This document shows, one piece after another, positions 52,918 through 61,304 of a stretch of 64,000 bases of DNA. The first letter of the stretch is position 1. Each line of letters begins with the position of its first letter. The notes below the pieces were generated by a model. It was not told the origin of the DNA. It saw nothing but the letters and a program-made list of their open reading frames with translations, and searched no databases. The translations under genes were made by a program, and so were the position numbers. Source of the stretch: Rhizobiales bacterium UBA1912 (GTDB lineage: Bacteria; Pseudomonadota; Alphaproteobacteria; Rhizobiales; Devosiaceae); NCBI GenBank assembly GCA_002337455.1, contig DDGC01000014.1, forward strand, positions 345,361 to 409,360. The letters are read 5' to 3'.

Positions 52918-54036
52918 ATGGAGCCGATCTGGGCCATTGGGCTGATGACCGGCACGGTGCTCGACGGCAATATCGACGTGGCGCTGCTGCGTACCGATGG
53001 CGAAAATGTCGAGCGCTTCGGTGCCTATACGCTCGCTCCCTATCCGCAGTCGATCCGCACCCTACTCGAAGAGAGCCTGGCGCAGGCGCGCAAGTGGAAT
53101 TTCGAGGGCCCCGAACCCACGATCTTCGCGGAAGCTGAAGATGCCCTCACCCGCGCCCAGTCCGCAGCGGTGCTCGATCTTGTCAAACAGGCCGGGCTCT
53201 CCCCCGATGACATCGGCATTATCGGATTCCATGGCCAGTCGGTGCTGCACCGCGCACCCAAGCCTGAACGCATCGGCGCGACCCGCCAGTTGGGCGATGG
53301 CGCGCTCATGCACGAGCTGACCGGCATTAAGGTAGCCTATGATTTCCGTTCCGCCGATGTCCGCGCCGGCGGCCAGGGCGCCCCGCTCGCCGCGCTCTAT
53401 CATCAGGCATTGTTGCGCATGATCAACGCCACGGACGGCAAAACGGCGGTCCTCAATCTTGGTGGCGTCGCCAATGTCACCTGGTGGGACGGCGCGGACC
53501 ATCTGGTGGCCTTTGATGCGGGTCCCGCCAACGCGCCCATCAACGATTTCGTCAAGGACCTTGGCCTTGGCGATATGGATGCGGACGGCCAGATGGCCCT
53601 ACGTGGTACAGTGGACGAGGCGCGTCTTGAAACCCTTCTGACCCATCCTTACCTCACCGCGCCCTATCCGAAATCGCTCGACCGGTTCGATTTCCTCGCC
53701 ACCATGGCCGATGGCCTGGGCGCCGAGGATGGCGCGGCGACCCTTACCGGCTTTACTACTGGCGCGGTGGGCAAGGCGCTCGACCTTTTGCCGCAACGTC
53801 CCGAACGGCTGATCGTGTGCGGCGGCGGCCGGCACAATCCGGCAATCATGGCCATGCTCGGCCCCCGCGCAAACGTAGAGGCCATCCCGGCCGAAGCCGT
53901 TGGCTGGCGTGGCGACGCCACCGAAGCCGAGTGCTTTGCCTTCCTCGCCGTCCGCGTATTGCGCGGCCTGCCCATCAGCTTCCCGACCACCACCGGCGCC
54001 CCACAGCCGCTGACCGGCGGCATCCTGGCGGCTTGA
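52918..54036 (+). CDS. anmK: anhydro-N-acetylmuramic acid kinase
   Basis: A 372-aa ASKHA kinase that opens and phosphorylates 1,6-anhydroMurNAc to MurNAc-6-P, the substrate of MurQ. Conserved blocks: IGLMTGTVLDGNIDVAL (usual MSGTSLDG), GFHGQSVLH, QLGDGALMHELTGI, DFRSADVRAGGQGAPL with the catalytic Asp, LNLGGVANVTW, DAGPANAPIND and LIVCGGGRHNP. It ends operon importer 2. This directly links the importer to anhydro-muropeptide recycling. Confidence 0.96.
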   Translation: MEPIWAIGLMTGTVLDGNIDVALLRTDGENVERFGAYTLAPYPQSIRTLLEESLAQARKWNFEGPEPTIFAEAEDALTRAQSAAVLDLVKQAGLSPDDIGIIGFHGQSVLHRAPKPERIGATRQLGDGALMHELTGIKVAYDFRSADVRAGGQGAPLAALYHQALLRMINATDGKTAVLNLGGVANVTWWDGADHLVAFDAGPANAPINDFVKDLGLGDMDADGQMALRGTVDEARLETLLTHPYLTAPYPKSLDRFDFLATMADGLGAEDGAATLTGFTTGAVGKALDLLPQRPERLIVCGGGRHNPAIMAMLGPRANVEAIPAEAVGWRGDATEAECFAFLAVRVLRGLPISFPTTTGAPQPLTGGILAA

Positions 54037-54066
54037 GAACGGACGGAGTGCTGGCAGAGATAGGGG

Positions 54067-54143
54067 TGGTAGGCGCGGCCGGACTTGAACCGACAACCAA
54101 TCCGTTATGAGCGGATGGCTCTAACCAGTTGAGCTACGCGCCC
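54067..54143 (-). tRNA. tRNA with CAU anticodon (Met or Ile2)
   Basis: A complete 77-nt cloverleaf: acceptor GGGCGCG / CGCGCCT with a terminal G-U pair, D-stem GCTC/GAGC, anticodon stem ATCCG/CGGAT around loop CTCATAA, 5-nt variable loop, T-stem GTCGG/CCGGC with loop TTCAAGT, and encoded CCA. CAU may be elongator Met, or Ile2 if modified by lysidine; the isotype cannot be fixed by eye. It is not the initiator, which has an unpaired 1-72. Confidence 0.93.
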
Positions 54144-54156
54144 CGCTGCGGCTCCG

Positions 54157-54187
54157 AAGCGGTCGGCTCTGGCCAGTTGAACTACGG
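54157..54187 (-). pseudogene. tRNA 5'-half remnant
   Basis: Just upstream of the CAU tRNA, on the same strand, lies CGTAGTTCAACTGG followed by CCAGAGCC and ACCGCT. This matches the D-arm and the 5' side of the anticodon stem of that tRNA with a few changes, but no anticodon loop, T-arm or 3' acceptor follows. It looks like a decayed tandem copy or a scar of integration at a tRNA gene. Confidence 0.6.
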
Positions 54188-54371
54188 GTCTGCGGCCCGG
54201 TTCTCCTAGCGGGTCGGGACTGGGAGGTCCATGGGGTTTTGCGTCTGTTTACCGTTTTTTCGGACAGCCGCCCCGGCTGCCGCAAATCCGTCTCAATGCA
54301 TTAGGAAAACTTGGGTGTTCTGCGTGGGGCAAAACCAATTTCCAACGATTAAGAATTCCAGGAGACTATTC

Positions 54372-55091
54372 ATGCGCCTTCCCCTGACGCTCGCACCCAT
54401 CGCGATGGCCGCGCTGCTCGCCAGTCCGGCTCTTGCCGACACCATGACACTGAGTGGCACCGGGACCGTGCGCGCCGCACCGGATATGGCCACCATCAAC
54501 ACCGGGGTGACAACGCAGGCCGAAACCGCGCGCGAAGCACTCGACGCCAATTCAGCCGCCATGGCCGATCTGGTCGCCGCCCTGCGCGAGGCGGGTCTTG
54601 AGAACCGCGATATCCAGACCTCTGACTTCAACGTCAGCCCGCAATATGTCTATTCCGACCGCCGCGACGACAACGGATACAACCTGCCGCCGGAAATTCA
54701 GGGCTATCAGGTATCCAACACCGTTACCATCGTGGTCCGCGACCTCGAAGCGCTCGGCTCTGTGCTCGATCAGGCGGTGACCGTGGGCGCCAACACCATC
54801 AACGGTATCGTTTTTGCTGTCGACGATGTGACCAAGCTCGAAGAAGAAGCTCGCAAGCTGGCTTTCGCGGACGCCCTGGCCAAGGCCGAGACCTATGCCG
54901 GTACAGCCGGGCTGCGTCTGGGCTCGATCGAATCGATCCGCGAAGGCGATATGCAGCAGCCGCCCATGCCTATGTACCGCGCCCAGGCCATGGAAATGGC
55001 TGGCGACGCGTCGGTGCCGGTGGAAGCCGGTGAAATGTCCTATTCGATCACTGCGACAGTCGCCTGGGAAATCGAAGACGATAGCGAATGA
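54372..55091 (+). CDS. SIMPL (DUF541) domain protein
   Basis: A 239-aa periplasmic protein with signal peptide ending near ALAD (residue 22). The SIMPL domain starts MTLSGTGTVRAAPDMATINTGV and includes RDIQTSDFNVSPQY and GYQVSNTVTIVVRDL. Related to E. coli YggE and BP26 of Brucella, which form ring oligomers and affect stress tolerance. The ATG at 54372 has a CAGGAGA box; the longer frame from 54231 overlaps a promoter-like spacer. Followed by a clear terminator. Confidence 0.93.
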   Translation: MRLPLTLAPIAMAALLASPALADTMTLSGTGTVRAAPDMATINTGVTTQAETAREALDANSAAMADLVAALREAGLENRDIQTSDFNVSPQYVYSDRRDDNGYNLPPEIQGYQVSNTVTIVVRDLEALGSVLDQAVTVGANTINGIVFAVDDVTKLEEEARKLAFADALAKAETYAGTAGLRLGSIESIREGDMQQPPMPMYRAQAMEMAGDASVPVEAGEMSYSITATVAWEIEDDSE

Positions 55092-55115
55092 TCGGACGGC
55101 ATTGAATATCGAAAC

Positions 55116-55143
55116 GGCCGGGTCCAATGGATCCGGCCTTTTT
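55116..55143 (+). terminator. rho-independent terminator after the SIMPL gene
   Basis: Arms GGCCGGGTCC / GGATCCGGCC (one G-T pair), loop AAT, then TTTTT. It also abuts the stop of the convergent TauE gene at 55145. Confidence 0.85.
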
Positions 55144-55144
55144 G

Positions 55145-55972
55145 TTAGATGCCGATCGCCTGCAGGATCATCCGCGCCCCCACGACGATGAGAAAGATCG
55201 CAAACACGATCTTGAGCAGTCTCGCGTCGAGCCGGTGGGCCAGCGCCACGCCAATGGGCGCGGTCAACGTCGCAAGTCCCCCTATGAGAACGAAGGAGGG
55301 AATGTTGATAAAGCCGATGCTAAGGGCCGGCGTGCCCACCGCATTCCAGCCCGAAACGATAAACCCGATAACTGCCGGAACGGCAAGAATGACGCCAAGC
55401 GCCGAACTGGTGCCGACGGCTGTATGAATGGGCGTTCCGAACGCTGTCAGCGTCGGTACCGTCAGCGATCCGCCACCGATGCCCATGAGCGCCGAGACAT
55501 AACCGATCACCGCTGCCGAAACCCGATTGACCATCGGGACCCCGGCCAGCGCTTCCATCAGCCGGCGCTGAACCGGCAGCGCCATGTTGAGCGCTATGAA
55601 CAACGCCATCACACCGAAGATGATCTTGAGCGCTGCGGCGCTGTAGAGACCAGCCATCAGACCGCCCAGCAACGAAGCGGCAACGATCCAGGGCGCCCAG
55701 AGCCTGACGATATTGCGATCCACCGCCCCGCGTTTGTCATGGGCGCGTGCGCTGCGCATGCCGGTAGGAATGATGACCGCCAGCGATGTGCCCACCGCCA
55801 CATGCATGATGACATCGGGATTGTAGCCCAGCAGTTGATAGGCGAACACCATGGCCGGCACCATGATGATCCCGCCTCCGATGCCGAGCAGGCCCGCCAT
55901 GACCCCGGACACAGCCCCGGTCAGCGCCAGGCCAATGGCGAAGGGAAGAAATTGCGTGATGAGATCGGACAA
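55145..55972 (-). CDS. TauE/SafE-family permease
   Basis: A 275-aa inner-membrane protein with 7-8 hydrophobic segments and the internal duplication typical of the sulfite exporter TauE/SafE family: GLLGIGGGIIMVPAM near residue 26 and LMGIGGGSLTVPTL near residue 161. Members move sulfur anions or organic anions across the inner membrane. No sulfur genes are adjacent, so the substrate is open. Confidence 0.92.
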   Translation of the reverse strand: MSDLITQFLPFAIGLALTGAVSGVMAGLLGIGGGIIMVPAMVFAYQLLGYNPDVIMHVAVGTSLAVIIPTGMRSARAHDKRGAVDRNIVRLWAPWIVAASLLGGLMAGLYSAAALKIIFGVMALFIALNMALPVQRRLMEALAGVPMVNRVSAAVIGYVSALMGIGGGSLTVPTLTAFGTPIHTAVGTSSALGVILAVPAVIGFIVSGWNAVGTPALSIGFINIPSFVLIGGLATLTAPIGVALAHRLDARLLKIVFAIFLIVVGARMILQAIGI

Positions 55973-56165
55973 GAAAGTCTGTTCCTGAGCGCGGGGAAGT
56001 CATGCGCCCTGTGCGAGAATATCGGGTGGGGCCCGACTCTTTTGGGCGGCGGCAGTTTCGGAAATATTGAGTACTTCTTGCTCGGTGTCGACCCTGGAGT
56101 GCTTCCAGGATAAGTGGGCACCACTTATCCTGTTCGGAAGCGCGCCAAAGAAGCGCTGAAATGCT
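55973..56165. other. 193-bp intergenic region with a strong palindrome
   Basis: No ORF is supported. Apart from the palindrome at 56107-56131 it contains the phrase GAAGCGC...GAAGCGCTGAAATGCTCTAAC, which resembles mosaic intergenic repeats common in Hyphomicrobiales genomes. Confidence 0.4.
56107..56131. repeat. perfect 11-bp palindromic intergenic repeat candidate
   Basis: AGGATAAGTGG-GCA-CCACTTATCCT forms an 11-bp stem with a 3-nt loop. It lacks a T-run. Similar palindromes with a GTGGGCACCAC-like core recur between genes in related bacteria; only one copy is in this window. Confidence 0.5.
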
Positions 56166-56588
56166 CTAACCCTCGCCCAGAACGTGCAAAACGATCTGCC
56201 GCCGGTGCGGCGCATCGCGATGCTCGAAAAGATAGATGCCCTGCCACGTCCCCAGTGCGGGACGACCGTCGGTCACCGGAATGGAAATCGAGGTCTGGGT
56301 CAGTGCCGATTTGATGTGGGCAGGCATGTCGTCAGGCCCTTCGGTGGTGTGGGTGACCCACTCCATGTTGCGCGGCACCAATTTGGCAAAGAATGCGTTG
56401 AGATCGGCCTGAACGTCGGGATCGGCGTTTTCCTGGATCAAGAGCGAGCACGACGTGTGCCGGCAATAGACCGTCAAAAGCCCGTCACCAATACGACTCG
56501 ATGCCATGAAACGCCCCAGCTCGGGCGTAAATTCATAGAGTCCCTGCCCGCGTGTGGTGATTTCCAAAGTCTCGCTCGATTGCCGCAT
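56166..56588 (-). CDS. yjbQ: YjbQ-family protein (UPF0047)
   Basis: A 140-aa protein with the full UPF0047 signature: YCRHTSCSLLIQENADPDV, HTTEGPDDMPAHIKS and LGTWQGIYLFEHRD. The family is annotated as secondary thiamine-phosphate synthase from weak complementation in E. coli; its main role is uncertain. Three conserved His likely bind a metal. It is transcribed alone, divergent from the gene at 56800. Confidence 0.95.
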   Translation of the reverse strand: MRQSSETLEITTRGQGLYEFTPELGRFMASSRIGDGLLTVYCRHTSCSLLIQENADPDVQADLNAFFAKLVPRNMEWVTHTTEGPDDMPAHIKSALTQTSISIPVTDGRPALGTWQGIYLFEHRDAPHRRQIVLHVLGEG

Positions 56589-56799
56589 CCTGCACCGTCC
56601 TTTGCCGCCTGCGCCACCCTATCCGAAACGTGGAACGGAACCCAAACGCGCCGGTCGCGTTTTTGTGACATCTCAAGCGCGCGCCGTTCAATGCGGCATC
56701 GCACTGCCCCTTCAGTGGTGCTGACACAGGCGCGCGCTTGACACCTGACATCGACAGGCGACGCCCGCCCCACGATGTTCAACCGAATGGAGACTCAAA

Positions 56800-57174
56800 A
56801 TGGCTGATATTGATCGCGACTACACGGATCGCAATCGCACCGAACGCGAGCGCGTCTATGCAGTCAATTCCGGCGGCAGCACCGGTTGGTGGATCGGCGG
56901 CGTGCTCGTTCTCGCTGTGCTGATTATTGGCTTTATCGCGCTGAGCGGTGGTGAACCTGCCCCTGTGGACACCGCCCCCACCGCAGTTGAAACCACCCCT
57001 CCGGCGACCGAACCCGCCCCCATGACGGAAACGGCTCCGGCAACTGAACCCGCCCCGGCGGTTGAAGCTGCCCCCGAAGCCGCCGCCCCGGTGGAAACGG
57101 TTCCGGCTGAAGCTGCCCCGGCTGAGGCTGCGCCTGCTGAAGCGGCTCCCGTGGAAGCGGCCCCGGCACAATAA
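56800..57174 (+). CDS. small membrane protein with Ala/Pro/Glu-rich tail
   Basis: A 124-aa protein: a charged N-terminus (Asp/Arg-rich, residues 1-20), one TM helix (GWWIGGVLVLAVLIIGFIA, about 29-47) and a low-complexity C-terminus of Ala, Pro, Glu and Thr with APAEAAPAEAAP repeats. Orientation N-in would put the tail in the periplasm. No enzyme domain. It precedes the OmpA-family gene, which has a similar low-complexity region, and has its own terminator. Confidence 0.85.
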   Translation: MADIDRDYTDRNRTERERVYAVNSGGSTGWWIGGVLVLAVLIIGFIALSGGEPAPVDTAPTAVETTPPATEPAPMTETAPATEPAPAVEAAPEAAAPVETVPAEAAPAEAAPAEAAPVEAAPAQ

Positions 57175-57187
57175 AATTTTCCAATTA

Positions 57188-57222
57188 GGGGCGTGTCGTC
57201 CGGACACGCCCCGCTTTTCGTT
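57188..57222 (+). terminator. rho-independent terminator
   Basis: Arms GGGGCGTGTC / GACACGCCCC with a 5-nt loop, followed by GCTTTTCGTT. It ends the gene at 56800 and isolates the OmpA gene. Confidence 0.8.
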
Positions 57223-57317
57223 CAGCTTGGCGTCATTTTGACAATGTTATCGACCCTTTTTCGTGTGACCGCGTTCAGCGGCCACATCATTTGCCGGGGG
57301 GCAGAGGAGAAAATCCC

Positions 57318-59657
57318 ATGAAGCTCAAACAATTGCTCTTGACCAGTACCGCTATGCTCATGCTCGGCACCCCTGTGGCGCCGCTCTTTGCGCAAAGCGG
57401 CAACGCATCGTTCACCGTGGCGCAAGCAGCGCCTCCGGCTCTCGCCGGAGCCATTCAGACCTATCTCGAGGCGCAAGCTGCCCTGGAGGCTGCCGAAGCC
57501 GGCGGTGGCGATGTTGCCGCCGCCCAGGAAACCCTGTCTGCCGCACGCGACGAACTCGGCGCGCTGTGCGCCGCCATCGGTCAGACCGATATCGACGCCT
57601 GCATCGCAATGTTCGAAGGCGGCGAGATAGCGCCTGCCGCCCCGGCGCCGGAAGCCGAAATGTCGGTCGAAGCGGAAGGGGAAGCCGCTGCCGAGCCTGA
57701 GGCACCCGCGGCCGAAGCAGCGCCAGCCGAAGAACCTGCTCCGGCAGAGGCAGAGGTCGCCCCGGCTGAACCTGCGCCCGCTCCGGTAGAGGCTGAGCCA
57801 GCCCCCGTCGAGGAACCGGCACCTGCCCCTGAGCCGGAACCGGCGCCCGCCGAAGAGCCTGCACCGGTTGAGGAAGCCGCACCCGCACCCGCGGAAGAGG
57901 CGGCCCCCGCCGAAGAGGCCGCGCCTGAACCGGCACCGGCTGAAGAGCCCGCTCCTGCCCCTGAAACCATGGAAGAACCTGAGCCTGAGGCCGACGAAGC
58001 TCCGGCAGCCGAGCCCGCTGCTCCTGTTGAGCAACCCGCCGCCGATGCCGAGTCCTCGGCTCCTGCCTCCCTGCTCGATGCGGTCGCCGCCTATGAAACG
58101 GCCGTCGCCGAATTCGAAGCTGCCGTCGCTGCCGGTGGTGATACGGCAGCAGCGGCTCAGGCCGTAACCGATGCCGAGGCTGAACTGCGCGGCATCTGTG
58201 AAGCTCTTGGGCAGACCGACCTCGATGCCTGCCTGACCGGCTTTGATATCGAACTCGATATCATCGACGTACAGGCCGCCCTCGATGGCGTCGCTGAAAC
58301 GCCTGCTGACTCGGAAGGGGAAGCGCCTGTTGAAGGCGAAGCTCCAGCAGAAGAAGCACCAGCCCAGGAAATGGACGACAGCATCGTTCTCGAAGGTGAC
58401 GTTCAGGGCGAAATCGTTCCTGAAGGCACCAATGCCGACGAAGTTGCTCCACTTCTCGACAGCGACAAGGATGCCGCCTCCGGTGCCATGGCCGAAGACG
58501 ACGCCGACGCGGACGTCCAGGCGGAAGGTGAAGCGCAGGCTGAGGCAGACGCCGAGGTCCAGCCGGAAACTCCGGCAGAACCGGCCCCTGCTCCCGAGCA
58601 GGTCGATGTAACCCAGATCCCGTCGATCGAAACCGAAGAGGGTGAAGACCGCCAGGAAGTCTCGATCCAGGAGATCGAGGAAGCCGCATCGGCATCATCC
58701 TCGGCCCAGCTTCAGCAGGGATCTGGCCAGCAACAGGCCAACCAGCAGGGCGGCGTACTCGTCGGCCCGGTCCGTGAAGGTCCGTCCAACGCCGAAATCA
58801 TCGCCACCATCGGTCTGGCCACCATCTTTGCGATTGGCGCCAACCAGTTCATCAACACGCCAGACACACCGCGTATCGTCTATCCCGATGACCAGCAGTA
58901 CTATGTCGAGAACCTGTCGGAAGGTCGCACCCGCGAAACCATCCTGCGGGCCGATGGTAGCCGCATCGTAACGATCCGCGATCAGTATGGCGACGTTATC
59001 CGCCGTTCGCGCATCGAACCCGATGGGCGCGAAATCCTGCTGGTCTATGTCGACCCCAGCTATCGCCGCTATGACGAACAGGGCCGCTGGATCGATCCGG
59101 GCCGCCAGCTTCCGCCGCTGGTGCTCAACATTCCGCCCAGTGAGTATGTGCTCAACGCCTCGGCTGCCAATGAGCAGCAGGTCGCGACCTTCCTCGACCA
59201 GCCGCCGGTGGAAACCATCCAGCGCTACTACACGATCGACGAAGTCAAACGCTCGTCCCGTCTGCGCGACATGGTCCGCCGCCTCGAAATCGCCGACCTG
59301 ACCTTCGAGACAGGCAGCGCCAACATTTCGCAAAGCGAAATTGGAACGCTCTCGGCGACGGCCAACGCCATGCTGGCGCTGATCAGGCAAAATCCCGCGG
59401 AAACCTTCCTCATTGAAGGCCATACCGATGCCGTGGGATCGGATATCTCCAATCTGGCCCTGTCCGACCGCCGTGCCGAGGCCATCGCGTATGCTCTGAC
59501 CCGCGTTTATGGCGTCCCCGCCGAAAACCTTGCAACGCAGGGCTATGGCGAGCGCTACCTCAAGGTCAACACGCAGGCCGCAGAGCGCACCAACCGCCGC
59601 GTCACGATCCGCCGCATTACCCCGCTCATCACCCCGATGACCGGCGCCGCCGGATAA
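57318..59657 (+). CDS. OmpA-family outer-membrane/peptidoglycan-associated protein with low-complexity region
   Basis: A 779-aa envelope protein. Signal peptide to about residue 26. Residues about 44-98 form an Ala-rich helical module ending in a Cys pair (C84, C95); residues 252-308 repeat it (C294, C305) at an exact 210-residue offset, both with GQTDxDAC. Residues 110-245 and 325-430 are Ala/Pro/Glu-rich. A hydrophobic segment (about 493-510) precedes a region with YG/DG repeats, and residues 655-768 are the OmpA C-terminal domain (FETGSANIS, IEGHTDAVGSD, NLALSDRRA, NRRVTI) that binds peptidoglycan. No N-terminal barrel is present. Confidence 0.93.
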   Translation: MKLKQLLLTSTAMLMLGTPVAPLFAQSGNASFTVAQAAPPALAGAIQTYLEAQAALEAAEAGGGDVAAAQETLSAARDELGALCAAIGQTDIDACIAMFEGGEIAPAAPAPEAEMSVEAEGEAAAEPEAPAAEAAPAEEPAPAEAEVAPAEPAPAPVEAEPAPVEEPAPAPEPEPAPAEEPAPVEEAAPAPAEEAAPAEEAAPEPAPAEEPAPAPETMEEPEPEADEAPAAEPAAPVEQPAADAESSAPASLLDAVAAYETAVAEFEAAVAAGGDTAAAAQAVTDAEAELRGICEALGQTDLDACLTGFDIELDIIDVQAALDGVAETPADSEGEAPVEGEAPAEEAPAQEMDDSIVLEGDVQGEIVPEGTNADEVAPLLDSDKDAASGAMAEDDADADVQAEGEAQAEADAEVQPETPAEPAPAPEQVDVTQIPSIETEEGEDRQEVSIQEIEEAASASSSAQLQQGSGQQQANQQGGVLVGPVREGPSNAEIIATIGLATIFAIGANQFINTPDTPRIVYPDDQQYYVENLSEGRTRETILRADGSRIVTIRDQYGDVIRRSRIEPDGREILLVYVDPSYRRYDEQGRWIDPGRQLPPLVLNIPPSEYVLNASAANEQQVATFLDQPPVETIQRYYTIDEVKRSSRLRDMVRRLEIADLTFETGSANISQSEIGTLSATANAMLALIRQNPAETFLIEGHTDAVGSDISNLALSDRRAEAIAYALTRVYGVPAENLATQGYGERYLKVNTQAAERTNRRVTIRRITPLITPMTGAAG

Positions 59658-59679
59658 GCGCGAAGCAAATCAAACAATA

Positions 59680-59713
59680 GAAAGGCCGGAGCTAGAGCTC
59701 CGGCCTTTCTTTT
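59680..59713. terminator. bidirectional terminator
   Basis: A near-perfect 14-bp stem (GAAAGGCCGGAGCT / AGCTCCGGCCTTTC) with T-rich flank serves the convergent OmpA and GyrI-like genes. The stop codon of the latter lies inside the stem. Confidence 0.85.
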
Positions 59714-60321
59714 ATCGGTTGCCGCAGAATTGTCCGAAGCTTCTCCGGGGCGGTCTTGCGCGGATCGCCGAGATAGATTTCGTGGTGCTTGCCGGTCGGC
59801 ACCCATCCGCGCTTGGGCATGTAGTCCTCGTGCATCCGGGCCAGGATCGGCCCTTCATCGTCGTAAGAGCCGATATGAAGCACCTGAACGGCCTTGCCCT
59901 CCTCCAGCGCCTCTACCCGCAACAGATCGAGCGCCGTCGGCTTCTTTTTTGCTCGCGCCGTTTCGATAGCCGCCGCAATCATGGCCGGTCCAATCCAGTC
60001 GGGCACCATGATCATCATCGTCCAGTCCCATTTATCCTTCTCGCGGGTCACGAAACTCTGCATATCGCTGGCCCACCACAGCCCCTCCAGCGGCGGAACC
60101 GTGTAATCCCTGTCCAGTTGGGTCTTGGAGGCGAATTTGAGCGTGTAGGCGACCGTATAGAGCGTCTCGACCGCCTCGCTATAGGAGAGCACGACATTGG
60201 GATCGCCGTGCCCGTCGATCATCAGGAACCGCATGGCCGGTACGTCGACGACGTGGAGACCCTTCGATTTTGTCGGGCCGTAAAGCGCTTTGAGCTGCTT
60301 TTTGAAGTCGACCTTTTCCAT
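59692..60321 (-). CDS. GyrI-like small-molecule-binding domain protein
   Basis: A 209-aa protein with the GyrI-like/SHS2 fold; characteristic parts are YSEAVETLYTVAYTLKF, PPLEGLWWA, VLHIGSYDDEGP and GKHHEIYLGDPRKTAPEKLRTILRQPI. It matches the stand-alone group annotated GyrI-like or YdhR-like, without a DNA-binding domain. Some relatives bind or hydrolyse cyclic or toxic small molecules. The ATG at 60321 is preferred to the longer frame. Role here unknown. Confidence 0.88.
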   Translation of the reverse strand: MEKVDFKKQLKALYGPTKSKGLHVVDVPAMRFLMIDGHGDPNVVLSYSEAVETLYTVAYTLKFASKTQLDRDYTVPPLEGLWWASDMQSFVTREKDKWDWTMMIMVPDWIGPAMIAAAIETARAKKKPTALDLLRVEALEEGKAVQVLHIGSYDDEGPILARMHEDYMPKRGWVPTGKHHEIYLGDPRKTAPEKLRTILRQPIKERPEL

Positions 60322-60451
60322 TGGAGATTCTCCCCGCTCTTCGATCAACAACGATACGGGGCACCCTTAAAGATTGGAAAGAATTCTTGCGCACTTTGCC
60401 CGCAATCCCCATCTGTGGGCTTCGGCAAACATCGGAGATTCTTTTTACGCA

Positions 60452-61063
60452 ATGTTCGACATCGACAAGATCGTTACGGCCCTGAAAACCGACCCCAACA
60501 TGCAACGCACCGCCGGTGCGGGCGCCGCGGGGCTTGCCGCAGGCATGCTGCTGGGCGGTGGAGGTATCAAGAAGATCGCCAAATATGGCGCCCTCGCCGC
60601 CATCGGCGGTCTCGCCTACAACGCCTGGCAAAAGAGCCGGCAGGATAACACGGCCACCGACGTCGAAACCCCGCCTGAGGGCCCGTTCATGCCCGCGCCG
60701 TCCGACGAGACAGGTCAGGAAGCGCTGGGCAAAGCGCTCGTTCGCGCCATGATTTCGGCCGCCAAGGCGGATGGCCGCATCGATGGAGATGAAAAGGAAC
60801 GCATATTCCAGCGGCTCGAAGATATGAACCTCTCAGCCCAGGAAAAGGCGTTCGTCTTTGACGAGCTCTCGACCCCGCTCGATATCGAAGCGGTGGTGCG
60901 CGGCGCCGATACCCCCGAACACGCGGCGGAAATCTATGCCGCCTCGCTGGTTGCCATCGACGCCGACACGGCAACCGAACGCGCCTATCTCGACGCGCTG
61001 GCCAGCAGGCTCAGCCTGCCCGATGCGCTGGTCACCGAAATTCACAAGGCGGCGGCGCGCTAA
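60452..61063 (+). CDS. DUF533 / TerB-like protein
   Basis: A 203-aa protein related to E. coli YebE (DUF533). The N-terminus has a glycine-rich hydrophobic stretch (AAGLAAGMLLGGGGIKK, about residues 25-41) and a helical TerB-like domain follows (ALVRAMISAAKADGRIDGDEKERI...). TerB-like domains bind metal or membranes in stress responses. The ATG at 60452 is preferred to the frame from 60374. Function unknown. Confidence 0.88.
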   Translation: MFDIDKIVTALKTDPNMQRTAGAGAAGLAAGMLLGGGGIKKIAKYGALAAIGGLAYNAWQKSRQDNTATDVETPPEGPFMPAPSDETGQEALGKALVRAMISAAKADGRIDGDEKERIFQRLEDMNLSAQEKAFVFDELSTPLDIEAVVRGADTPEHAAEIYAASLVAIDADTATERAYLDALASRLSLPDALVTEIHKAAAR

Positions 61064-61127
61064 CTTTCGGGAACGAATCGCCGATTTTGCGCTTATTATT
61101 GATCGAACATGGAAGCGGGAGGTTGAT

Positions 61128-61301
61128 ATGACCTATCTCGACCAAGATCAGACGCGCCATGCAGGCGTCGGCTCTCTCGTGCTGCGGATCGCTGCGATCC
61201 TTGCCATTCTGGCTTTCGGGTGGTTTGCACTCACTGTCGGAAGCGAGGACTCGACGGGGCGCCCTGAAATCGTTCCCGAGCCAATGGTCAGTACGTCCTG
61301 A
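61128..61301 (+). CDS. small single-TM protein
   Basis: A 57-aa protein with a hydrophilic N-terminus (TYLDQDQTRHAG), one TM helix (LVLRIAAILAILAFGWFAL, about 18-36) and a short acidic/Pro tail. A GGGAGG box 4 nt before the ATG supports real translation. No family is recognised. Confidence 0.75.
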   Translation: MTYLDQDQTRHAGVGSLVLRIAAILAILAFGWFALTVGSEDSTGRPEIVPEPMVSTS

Positions 61302-61304
61302 CGC

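Noticed and set aside
57700..58060. Long GCC/GAA/CCG-rich tract as a possible DNA repeat array
   Set aside because: It is the coding sequence of the Ala/Pro/Glu-rich spacer; codons vary while the amino acids repeat, so selection is on the protein.
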